The notes beneath the pieces were generated by a model, which saw only the letters and a list, made by a program, of their open reading frames with translations, was not told where the DNA came from and did not search any database. Made by a program: the position numbers and the translations under genes. This document shows positions 32,099 to 43,700 of a DNA stretch of 64,000 nucleotides, one piece after another (positions within the stretch are counted from its first letter, which is position 1; every line of letters starts with the position of its first letter). The DNA comes from Anarhynchus alexandrinus. Its lineage: Eukaryota; Chordata; Aves; Charadriiformes; Charadriidae. The stretch is from the NCBI GenBank assembly GCA_008711295.1, contig VUYV01000178.1, forward strand, positions 917,836 to 981,835, in the 5' to 3' direction.

Positions 32099-33415
32099 GC
32101 AGAACGGCACCAGAGAGGCGCTGTGTCTCCAGAGCAACTCCATACATGGCACAGTACTCAAACTGCAAAACCCCTCTGCAGTCACAGCAGTGTCTCTCCC
32201 CAGGAAAATCAGGACCTCCAGTGGAGAAGACGGTTCGTGTTTGCGTCTTGATCCGATAGAACAGCAAAAGGTAACCGGAGCGCCCATCCAGCACAGGAGC
32301 TGGGAAGCTCTGCCAAGGCCAGCAATTACGACACAATCTAAGTTTTCTTGCTTGAAGATCTGGGTGGCTTAGTCCAAACCAGAGCCAGAGGGTGAGCTAC
32401 CACTATGGATGGACAATGGGGAAGTTTTTGCTCAAGTCTGAGCTGAAAACCTAAACTAATCCTGCTGTGCACACCTCGTGCCGGCACTCCAAATAACGTA
32501 CCCTCAGCGTGAGAGGGCAATCAGGCAGATTGGTGTCCCAAAAGGTTGATCGCTGACCTGCAACCCTGAAAATCACGCTTTGTGAGACTCCTCTGTCACC
32601 CTGGGACAGCTATTTGCAGACAGATTTTAACAGAGCATTCAGAACCCACCTCCATTGGAATGAGTGGAAATTAAATGTCAGAAATCTGTCTACCGCACCT
32701 CTCCAGCTGTGAAATGGGAACAGTCCTTCCTGTCTCAAAGAAAGACTTCCGAAGGTTATGGAGTGTTTTGACAGGACAGTAATAGGAAGCGTGTAAGTAT
32801 CCTAAACAGAAATACAAGTTTTCTTTAACTGGTGCTATACTGATGTGCTGAATAAATATTGTCTTCAGGTTTTTCGCAATACCCAGGTTTAGGAGCCAAA
32901 TGAAAGCAAGGCATGGGCGATATTTTTAATGTGCTGGATAAATGTTCATCAGAATATGTATTTTTTAAGCTGAAGATCCAATATTATTTATAGTCCGTGC
33001 TTTCACGTAGAGAACCTGGTTATATCAGAAAGGAGGAGGAAAACTGACACCCTGCTAGGAAGTTGCCGGATATTTGCTAACAAGAGCATAAGGAGGGTGA
33101 AATACCCATGTGCTTGACTTGCGGGGAGAGTGTGGGAGCTCAGCGCTTCTGAAAACGGAGATTTGTTTCAGTATCTTGTTGAACTTCAATGGTTAACTTT
33201 AGGCATTCAAAGAGTTCATGTAAGACACCTGGCAAACATCACGGAGTGAGACGTTGACAGAAACAGGCAAAAAACCCAAACACACACATCTACTGATTTA
33301 AAATCCCAAAATCTTTCAATGTAGGTGGTTTTAACATGGCAGAGAAACATCATTATTGGGAATTTTGTCTAATGCTCAAAATGCAGAATACGTTCTTTGC
33401 ACTTTCTGGATTACT
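32099..33415. other. Intergenic DNA, no feature seen
   Basis: Ordinary unique-looking sequence. I see no exon with coding character, no CR1 and no RNA gene. Confidence 0.4.
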
Positions 33416-33418
33416 GCC

Positions 33419-33477
33419 GGGGTGTGTGTGGGGTGTGTGTGGGTGTGGGTGTGGGTGTGTGTGGGTGTGTGTGTGTA
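33419..33477. repeat. GT/GGG simple repeat with G-quadruplex spacing
   Basis: A GTGTGT tract is interrupted by G runs at about 33430, 33441, 33447, 33453 and 33463, separated by loops of three to seven bases. This satisfies the usual G3+N1-7 quadruplex pattern on the + strand. Confidence 0.85.
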
Positions 33478-36400
33478 AGCAGGAGTTTTAGTGTTTTCTC
33501 TATTTTACTAGATGAAGGCAATCCCTACCATCAACAAGTGGCAACTCACAACAAAAGGTACAGCAGAGTTCTCACTTTTCTCTTTCAGCTGTCATTTGGT
33601 TCATGGAAAATGAATGGGAATCAATTATCCAGTTTTTCACTTAGAAAGTGCTCAGAAAATGCCCTTCCCGGTTTGGCTTTCAGTTTATCAGGAAGGCTGA
33701 TGTAAAGCCAACAGCAACAGTGTCTTTCCTTCCCCCGTGACTGCTCAGGGACTGCTCCCAGAGTCTGTACTACTGTGTACATTCCATCATTATGTGCCTC
33801 TAAAAATGAAAAATAGGTCAAGAAACTGCAAGGTGCATGAGTTAATACATAAACCATTATCATATTCAAGTGCCACACAACTGAATATCTTCTCTTTAAT
33901 TATGAGGCAGTAGAGTCAGTACAGTGTGGTGACATTAATCATTACAATACTGAAATTTTGTTACCATGGTGTGTTTTTTAAGAGGAAACTCTTTTAAGAT
34001 GTAAATTAACTTTGTCTTAGAATTTCCCCCTTCACACCCTCAGTCGAGCAGTAATCACTGTTTATAGGCATTGTGTCAAAAGGACACGCGGAGCTGCTGG
34101 AGCAACTCAGAGACCGCATTAAGTGTTCCCATAACAGCTACCGCCATCCTCAGTTCGGCCCCATTGCGAAGGTGTTCCATTTCCTCTGTCTCTTTGTACT
34201 TTTTAGCAGACAGTAGTGAAGGAATGTTATGCAATGAGAACTATAAAGTTTAATATCCTTCATCTAAGATGACGAATTTTCACGCAGGCATTTGTGCCTG
34301 CTTTTGGCCATCCCCGCTACCGGCACCGCAGGATGTGCCTCTGAGCCCCCTTTGCTGCTTTCCCAGACCTCACACCAAGCGCAGCGCAGAGCCCCTTTGG
34401 TGCACGTGCAGATATTTATTAGAGTTTGCTCCTGCAACATCTACCTATACAGACCAGAAGACAAACTGGATCTTTACCTAACACTCCAGATGCATCTCCA
34501 TCACACCCAACTCTGGGTTTTACGTGCGGACATCTAACTTAGACTCTTAGAGCCGGCGGGCAGCAGTGAGATGATGGAGTGGGGTGTTCCCTGGAATCAG
34601 ACCGATTCCTGGGGAAAAGGAGCTGGGAATAAAGTCTGCGAGGGCTTGGATCAGGCCCTCAGGGATGCTGAGGAGGCACTTCTGGGCTGGGGGGAAGCCC
34701 TGCTGAAGAGAGGTGCTCAGGGAGCAGACAAGAGGGAAAAGCTGTCTGGATGGAGAAGCCGGAGCGGGTGATAACGTCTTTCAGGCAGAAAGCTGCGATT
34801 GTAAATTTATAGTAAAGTCAGCGCTCCCACACACACAAAGCTGAGTTTTCCACTGAGGTAAATTGTGGCAATTGTCCTGATTTTGACCACAAAATAGTGC
34901 CTGGAAGGCAGACTGGATTATTGTTACGGCTACAAAACAAATATTCTGTAATTGTAAAGGGTAATCATTTTGTGCTTTCTGATCTGAAAGCCCATTGTCA
35001 ATAAGTGACGGTTAGGATTCATAACAGAGCCTGAGGGAGTCAGACACAAATGCCATTGAACTTCAGAAAGAGCTGAGTGCGTACATCCCTTAGGCTCCTC
35101 TTGTAAATCCTCCCCTTAAATTACAAATCTGGCCTATGAACACAAAAATCTATTAGATTGAAAGAAAGATTTACAATAAAGTATGGATCCATCCTCAATC
35201 CTTTGCTCACGAGGTGCTGATCAACATGTATTAAATACACATAGCTCTGTTGTGTTTGCTCATCACTTGTAAAACCTTTTGACCTTGAACTGTTTTTACT
35301 TCTTAATTTCACTTTTTTCATTTTTTATTGCCAACTATCTCAATCACAGCTCTCTGAAATAAGAAAAATAACATCATTAATGCTATGGTCATTGGCTCAG
35401 ACTCTGAGTACGGTACGTAAACCTCTGTCTTTTTGCTTACAGGCAAATCCCTTGTAGAACAGTTCCAAAGTTTTCTGTGAAGTCATTTCAACTCCATTTT
35501 CAGCTTCTAATCTCCTCTGGAGTGAAACTCAAAGGACAACGGACTGACTAGAATTCCTTTCTTGAATTTGTTTTTATTTTAGTCAAACTTCAGCATTTCT
35601 GCCTTTTGATTTGAATCGCTGTCCTGTCCCATCCATCAGAGAAGTCACTCCTATCTCCTTTTGGCACAGAGATGCCACTTTGCTGTGAAAAATGAACTGC
35701 GTGCAAAGCACTGTGCATTTGCATAACCTCTTTGGTAACAGTTTGTCAAGAAACCCTCTCGGTATTGTTTCCTGAGACAACAGCGCTATTTCTAAGGATG
35801 CAGAATGATAGCTCTGTCTGGCATATTACAGAATCTTAAATACATTATTAAATCCAGCTTCTCCTAACAGTATTCTGCTAGTATTTGTCCTCGCAGTCAC
35901 TTACGGGCGTGCTGAACCCCCACAAAGCACATTTGCTGAGAACTACCCACGCCGTCTCTGTTGGTAAGGAGTTTTTGACAGGTGCCTTATAATCTCTTGT
36001 TCTTGCTGTGGCTCCCTGGGATGATTATCAGAAACATAACCATGTTTTATTTTTCTAAATATCAACACTGTCAGCTCCTTTAGTACTTTTACCTTCCGAT
36101 CTTAATCAAGGTTTGACCACAGCATATCTATGGAGCCTGTAGCAAAAAACCCCAGTGCCTTGGCACTGGGAGGTGTGGTGGTCCCAGCCTTGAGGTTCCC
36201 TGAAGCCCTTCTCCCTGCTCACTAACACACCGGCATGACCGTGTGGGACCGCTGATGGAAGAACCACTACTTACCAAACTTCCACAGACTTGCATAGACA
36301 TTTCAGTCTGTTTTCTGCCTATTCTATGAGATGGTTTCCATATCGTAGGTGAGAACTGAGACATCGGCTCATCACTGCGGCGCAGTCTCTTTGTTCAGGT

Positions 36401-38039
36401 GTCCCCTGTTCAGCTCTGAGCTCGCGGCCGTTCCCAGCAGGGAGTGTTCAATAGGTGGCACTCACTGTCTTGAGGAGACAGACAGTATCAGTGTCTCTCT
36501 AATTAGAAAAAAGACGGCCGCCTATCTTATCACTTGCAAAATTAACAGCTCAGAATAGGTAATCACTTACTGTGGATCAATTTAATTAGTGTCCTGTCAA
36601 CGTGTGCAGTCACCCTTCTGATCTATACCCGTACGCATATGACGTATCTATCTCTCGGTTTACAAACCGGGCGTCAGGAGAAGAGGAATCAGATGGTCTG
36701 ACTGAAGCCCTGACTGCTGTGATTAGGGGTCATCATTCATCTTAAACTTATCAAATATATACGCTGTTGATGTTGTATTATTGCTAAAACAATAGAGTCA
36801 TTCCCTGTTATATGTCTCCCGGTCAGAGATTCTTACAATAAATTTAGGCAACACCGGAATACAAAAGGTTCATTTGTTCACTATAAAGTGAGTGCCCTTA
36901 AACAATCATTACTTAACCAGGCGCTGTTGGAAACCTCTACAGACAACATTTAGCGGTGTATCAGCCACTTCCCAGTTTGAACCACTTGTGATTTAAGATA
37001 CAAATACCTCTGTACCTTGGCAGTCTTTGCCTGACAACTCATAGAATTGTTGGAAAAACATATCAGAGAGCAGTAAGGAACTCCAGTTGCTCAAACTCAG
37101 CCCGACTTTCCAGGAACCTATGGAAAAACTGAATTGTATTTTGTCTGATAGATTAACTGATAGGCCTGGCATGAAAGTGGGTGCACACAGCTGTTTTGCA
37201 CAAAGTCATGACAGAAACTGATTCTGTAAGTGTTGCACACGGGGTTGGTCAGAATGGGAGCCGATACTGATATCGAAAAGCTAGTATCAAGAAAAATAAA
37301 GACTAAATCACTAGGCATAGGTTGATTTAAGAGCAATGTACATGAAGGGAACACAGTGCCCCTCCCCCNAGGATTCAATTGCTCCGTGTATCGAAATTAG
37401 TGAGAGCTGAATTCTGCCAGCTTTAACCGTGTTGAAGAATGGCACTAGAGCAGCCGGACGTGCAGCACACTTGTGGGTGAGGGGAATGTTTTTCATGCAC
37501 TGTAAATACAGCGCCTAATAACAGTGCTGTCAGCACTCTTTGAAACCCATACTAAAAGCAGGAAAAAATTACTCGCCATATTATTTGACCACAGAAATGA
37601 TTTTAACTTCCATCTTATACTGAGGAATAAACCAGTGGTGCAGGCAAACGAGTTCTCAGCAAACTCTTAAATGATTTCCCCCCTGGCTAGTAGCCTTGTG
37701 CTTCTGGCTACCTGCAGCCAATGACAGCTGAAGAAGGATCACGGATTCTCTAAGCTCTCTCCTTTCCTAAAGAAAAGCTTCTGCCATATTGGAAGACCGA
37801 TTCCTCTCATTATTTTTGACGTATTTTTTGAAATGGGAATGTGGGCCAAAGGTAGAGCAGGGAGAATGGGCCGAGAGGAAGGAGCTGCAGCCCGGCCATC
37901 GCACCGCACGTCTCCGCCACGGGGACTCGGGAGCAGCTTTTTCTGACTGACCCCCGTCCCCCCCTCCCCTTGTTAGGTGGGGAAGGAAATCCCCTTTGGA
38001 GAATATCCAAGTTCTGATGTTTCATACAAACCTGATTAT
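33478..38039. other. Intergenic DNA, no gene seen; one ambiguous base
   Basis: Mostly AT-rich unique sequence with scattered short open frames of no recognisable character. One undetermined base (n) is at 37369 after a run of C. A small CpG/C-rich patch lies at about 37880-37980. Confidence 0.4.
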
Positions 38040-38410
38040 ACTGTCTGACATTATTGATGTTGACAGCAATTGTAAAGTGAATTTGGAGAGATTAAGTGTA
38101 TAGGGGTATTGTCTGTAATTTTTAATAATCCTCTGCTCTTAGATTCTGAAGGAACATGATTGTTGTGGATGTATTAATGGGATCTGCCTGTCAAAATAAT
38201 GAAATTGAAAAAGCTTTTATTGGGTATGTGTATCATAGAAATATTAGCATTATATATGTCCCTTGTGCCAAATGTATTACCACAGCAATAAGTGGAGAAG
38301 CATCAACAGGAATACAGTATATAAAGATGCTTGAAAATCCCACATATATTGACACTGATATAAAACTAACCAGGTCAATGAGCCATATTCCACCAAATAA
38401 GTTGTAACAC
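38040..38410. promoter_or_regulatory. Candidate conserved non-coding element
   Basis: AT-rich, non-repetitive sequence with TAAT cores, ACAGCAATTGTAAAG, TTTTTAATAATCC, and CTGTCAAAATAATG (TALE/homeodomain-like words). An 83-codon open frame overlaps it but lacks any domain. The judgement rests on composition only. Confidence 0.3.
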
Positions 38411-40040
38411 TTTCTATTAGCGTTTAATATTTAAATTTTTCTTTGTTCTAAGTATTATTCTAATAGGAAATTATTAGAAGTCTGTGATGTCAGGTGCAGC
38501 GTTGCAATACCCATTTTCTCCCCTTAGCAAACTCGATGATGTGAGGTATTACCTATCACACAGCTTTTCATCTTGAGGCTGAGATTTTCCATGTATGATT
38601 GGCCAGTCGGGTACAAGCCAAATATAAGATGAAATCCAATCAAATAATTGCCGAGTATTGTAGTCAGAAAAGTATGTAACAGGGATCATAATGCAGAAGA
38701 TTTGTGGGAGTTACAGTGGACAATGAGCTTTGCGGCAGTCCATAAGGCCATGCTATTACAGAAAAATATAAAATAAACACAATTTGGTTAAAATACAGGT
38801 AGTAACCATTATTTTCAGCCAGCACTAATGCTTCAGCTGACGTATATTATCTCTGGATCTAAAATTCGTGCTTGGGGAATGCTGTTGAAAAAATGAAGAG
38901 AAGCCAGAGGAACGGGACAAAAAAGGCAGTAGATGTGAACAAAGCACCGGGGCTGGTCTGCTGAGGAGAGAGAAGACTGAAGGAGAGACGAAGACGGCAC
39001 CACTTTTCAGAGATGTTGCCACTGAATGGTTCTCCCTGTCTATGGAGACGCGGACAACAAGTATATTATTTCACTTTCATGAAGGCAAAATGAAAAGAGT
39101 CAGTTTTCTAATGGGAACAGGTTGCTTAAGGATACAGGGGAATCAGCCTCTTCGAAGGATTCAGAACACATCTGGTAAGAGTGGTCAAAATATACCAGAC
39201 CATCAGAAGAGGAGAACGGACTAGCTGGCAGGTTCCCACACTTAGTTGCCTATAATCTGCCACTGCACGTGGCTTAAAGGAAATGTGGAATTCCAGAGCA
39301 AAGACGACTTTTTGATGTCCTTTAGTGCAAAGAGGTTTTTTTGATTGCTAGTGGACTTCATACTGCTAGTGCTATAACACAGGCTAAATAAATGTTGGGA
39401 ATCAGAAATTGTTGTTAGGACAGGAAACTGGCAGTGGGGATTTTTTCCTTTAACTTTTTGAATGGAATTTTGTGAACAGCGACTCAACTATTTTCAGTGT
39501 TTTTAGCGTGCGCACACATAAACCAGAGCATATATCTGCAGGAAATCTGCGTGCCTGAAGATGAAGGATTTCATGTCAGTGTTAAACAGCACGTAATGTA
39601 CGGCACCACCACCCTATCTTCAGAATTTATGTTCTAGTTAGGGAGACAGGACATTCTAAACAATTCAGGAAGAAATGAATGTGTCAGCCCTTAAATATCA
39701 GGTTAGTGAGTCAAAGTCAGTCTTCATAAGGTGGGAGACACGTTTTTCTCATCGGACGCTTCTAAGAAAATGAAATCAAAAGTTTGTGCTGCAGCTGTAA
39801 ATTGACAGGTTAAATAGTGCAGTAGAGCTGCAGAAACGCGGGACTGGAGAGGTAACGTCTCTTTCGTGGCATCTCGCACAGCCCAGAGGCTGCTTGGAAC
39901 AAGAACCTGTGTGAAGCACTCAGTAGTGTTTGCAGGTGGGTTTGCTCAGACTCATTTATTTTTCTTTCCTTCCAAGAATGATTAATTTCTGTCTCTTCAA
40001 TGGAAAACAGCTGCTGCTCCTCTTTTTTAATGACATGGTG
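38411..40040. other. Intergenic DNA, no feature seen
   Basis: Unique-looking sequence without coding or repeat signals I can name. Confidence 0.35.
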
Positions 40041-40282
40041 GCAGGCTGAGAGAGTTGGGGGTGTTCAGCCTGGAGAAGAGAAGGCTCTGGGGAGACCTTA
40101 GAGCCCCTTTCAGTATCTGAAGGGCACCTACAGGAGAGCTGGGGAGGGACTTTTTACAAGGGCATGGAGTGATAGGATGAGGGGGGAATGGCTTCAAAGT
40201 GGAAGAGGGGAGATTTAGATTAGATATTAGGAAGAAATGTTTCCCTGTGCGGGTGATGAGCCCCTGGCGCAGGTTGCCCCCT
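40041..40282 (+). mobile_element. CR1 LINE fragment, forward orientation (5' part)
   Basis: It contains GTTCAGCCTGGAGAAGAGAA, GGCTCTGGGGAGACCTTA, CTACAGGAGAGCTGGGGAGG and TTAGATTAGATATTAGGAAG, ending at CGCAGGTTGCCC. The sense-strand CR1 tail is interrupted here before its usual 3' end. Confidence 0.92.
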
Positions 40283-40544
40283 GAAAGCACGAGAGACTTA
40301 TTTGCATGCCCTGTCATCTGGAACACCCTTTTCCCACCCTCGGTGCTGTCACATTTTTCATACCATAGCTCAGTTCTTACTAGAAAACCTTCTGATGGAC
40401 CACTTCTTTCTTTCTTTATCCCTGCATGGACTATATTTTCGCTTTCTCTTGGGAAGACACTATTCAGACCCCTCTGGCAATTACAGCAGCTGCTTAAAAG
40501 CAGCCAAGATGGTACCTCTTAATGCAGCTATTTCAATGAAAAGA
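40283..40544. other. Non-CR1 segment between two CR1 pieces
   Basis: About 260 bases of unique-looking sequence separate two CR1 pieces lying in the same orientation. No target-site duplication or terminal repeat of an inserted element is obvious. Confidence 0.5.
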
Positions 40545-40760
40545 TGGACTCTTCACTGGACACAAATTTTTCACAATGAGAACAATCGGCCATTGGAATA
40601 ATCTCCCCAGGGAAGTGGTGGATTCCCCATCATTGGAAGCTTTTGAGATTCAGCAGGACAGGGTGCTGGGCCTTCTTGTCTGCAGCGTGCTTTTGGCAGG
40701 GAAGGTTGGACCAGATGATCCTTGAGGTCCCTTCCAACCTGGGTTCTGTGATTCTATGAC
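40545..40760 (+). mobile_element. CR1 LINE 3' end, forward orientation, diverged
   Basis: It shows TTTTTCACAATGAGAACAAT, CCCCAGGGAAGTGGTGGATT, GGTTGGACCAGATGATCCTT, GAGGTCCCTTCCAACCTG and a final GTGATTCTATGAC. Compared with the piece at 40041 it looks like an older CR1 subfamily, so the two may be separate insertions. Confidence 0.9.
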
Positions 40761-43700
40761 ACAGGAGAAACATTGTCATTCTCCAGTACTCACAACCAAT
40801 TTTCCTTCTGTGTGGACACGCTTTCCTTCCACATTACCACCGTAATTTCTTTATTCGCTTCAGATGGTAAACGTTTTGCAGCAGATATTGCATCTTTGTA
40901 TTTGCTAACAAGGTAGCAGGACAGATGGCACACCTAAAGCGTACCATGAAACATATGTTTTTATGTAAGTACTTGAAGATTTTCAGTATGTAGGAACGGA
41001 TATTTATTTTTGTTAGTAATAATTTTATGTGAATATCGGTCAGCTGATGATCTGGACAGCACCTATAACAATTCATGAGACAAAATTTCTAAATTCCAAA
41101 TGGCTACCTAATTTTTTAAGGCTTAAATCAAAATTAGCTATGCTACTCGGTAACAGGAGGTTGACGAGGTGTTTGGGGTCTTGTGTTAATATTTAACGAT
41201 ACGATAAGACTTGAAGAATGAAAGACTCCTGTAAGTAATTGTTGTATAGACAATGAAATAAGATATTTAGCCTTGCCAGTCAGATTGCAAATACCTCACG
41301 GTCGCTGAAAAACATGAAGGGCAGAAACTCTGGAAAATGCATTTGTGTCTGAGGCTGAGATAGTAAGAGAGGGAATAAAATAAAACAAAAACACAACATG
41401 CTTTTGGTTGTGGGGAAGATCAAAGGTAGAGGCAGCGCAATTGCTTTTGGAAATCTCCTCAGGAGCAGCGTTTCATGCAGACACCCGCTGGTGCCGTCTG
41501 CTGCTCTCCGCGCTTGCACGGCCTGTGCCAAGGAGACTTCGGGGGAATGTTTACAAAAATGTGCGAGCTGCTGATATAACACACCGCAAAGCGAAAAGTT
41601 CTGTTATTTTATTTACTTCAGCCTTTTCTTTGCGTGGATCACGTTCTCCGAGGCGCTCGGGGCACGCCGCGCATGCTGGAGGCTGAGCAGCAGCAGGACC
41701 TCGCGCAGTGCTGCGGTACGAGCAGAGACTGAGCACCGGCTCTTCTTCGCTTCTTCTTAAAACGAAACTAATGCCATTCACAGAGGCCTCAACGATCTCC
41801 AGGCTTTTGGTGGTTTACGAGTGGGAGGTAGTACAAACACTCGGTTCTCTGGGATCTCACAGACTGGTTTTGGGTATCTGTCTTCCAAGCAGAAAACAGA
41901 AGCATCTGCGGAAAATTTTACTAAGTTCTGACATAATGTGAAATATTTGACCCGGACGGCTTGCAATCAAAGTGGCAAAAGTAATTTGTCTTCTATTTTC
42001 CCTACCCTTAGTTTATCCTATTATTGAAATACATAATTTTAAAGGACAAATGGTTAAGAAGACATATCTTTTAAATTGTTCTTTATCAGTGTCTCGACTG
42101 TGATTATTACACAGTATTTTAAAGACAATATGAGATCTGGGAGCTATAAATTTTTTCAGCTCCTGGATGAAATAGAGACACTCTGCAACGGGGGTGCAAT
42201 GCATAAATACAAAGGCTCTTTTAAATTATAAAACAAAAGCTGGCCAAGCAACCAAGCCCCCTCTTCATCTTCTTGTCAGTGCAGCTGAAGATGTAAACAC
42301 CCTGAGTGAGTACTACATCCTGGGAGTGACAGCGCTGGGCCATCACTCACGTGCGAACGCCGCACAAGCGGCAGCTCCCATTGGCCGCCAGAGGAGATTG
42401 AGGGCAACGCAGCAAAACGTCATTTGAAGTACAGAGGAACAGATTCTTGAGTCTTCCTGTAGACTGCCAGTAGAAGGTGTGGGAGATGCCTAAATCCGGC
42501 CAAAGCACATGAGATGCCAGCAGTCTCTTGGCCAGTATGCCTCATGAGAGGAGGACTGCGCTACTGAAAGGTGGCATACAAAGAGGGAAAAAGGACCTCA
42601 ATTAAATATGAATGGTCCTTAGCGCAATTTATTAGGGTTCAGGAAGAGACATGAAATTGTATTTTTTTAAGTACGATTGATTGTAAAAACGCACTGGAAG
42701 ATGCAATGAACCTATCCACGGCCGTAGGCTGCCATCAGGACCCATCTGGTCACAGAGTGCAACACTGAGCACTCTGCCTTTTGCTGGAGGAACCTCTTAC
42801 AGCAGTGAGGGAAGTTTCTTCAAGCTGGTCTTTGTTAGAAGGATGTGACACAGGATTTGTTTATTCACCTCTTCAGGGACAGGGCTTGCCTGGATGTACA
42901 GTACCCAGGTGTATCACCGCCACAGGAATCTCAGGGCCCCACGTGTAGTGTGTGCCAGCCCTTTCAAAGCAGCAGAACGGACCCATACTGCTGAGGAGGA
43001 TTCCCCTTTAATGACCTACACGAACAGAAGTTACTCAGGGCCTACAGGAACCCTTCAAAATAGATGAGATGGTTGTTCTGCAGGATTCGGCTCTGGCTGC
43101 ACGGCTGTCGCTGAGCAAACACCTATCCCGATTCAGGTTACCGGGCTGATGCACACATCAGGAGGTTGAAAGGCATTTGCATCGTACACAGATTTCTTGT
43201 GCATGGTTTTGGCATCTTACATATTTTGCTATTTTTTGCTCTCTGAAAGAAGCGCTATAGTTCTTCCAACAATCACGGGAGAATTATCTGAACAATCACC
43301 TACAAATCTGTGAGGCCCCCAACATCTTGCGTTCCTTCGGCACAGATCCGGCATAGCCCCTCTCTCTCTCTTAGACTTTTAGGGTTTATAACACCCCCTT
43401 CCCGCTTCCCTGCGTGCTCTCACCCCGTTCCTTTGCCAGCCCTGTGCTCCCATTCATCTCCCACATTTTGGAGTCCTTACCAGAGCAGACTAAGCAGAAC
43501 AGCTGCCTCTACAGAAACCAGATTGATGCACATGATTACATGGACTGTTAACTTTGCTTTAAAAAAATTATTTACCTGCCAACACTCACAGACACCTTCA
43601 CAAACCACTTGCTGATGACACTTCTGTTCACCTTGGAAGGGACATGAAATGAAGAACACGGTGTGACATTCTGAACAGAGTGCCTAGAATTCACCGCAGC

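Noticed and set aside
31670..32372. Long repetitive proteins encoded on both strands
   Set aside because: They arise from translating the 43-bp minisatellite in several frames; no signal of a start, splice site or domain.
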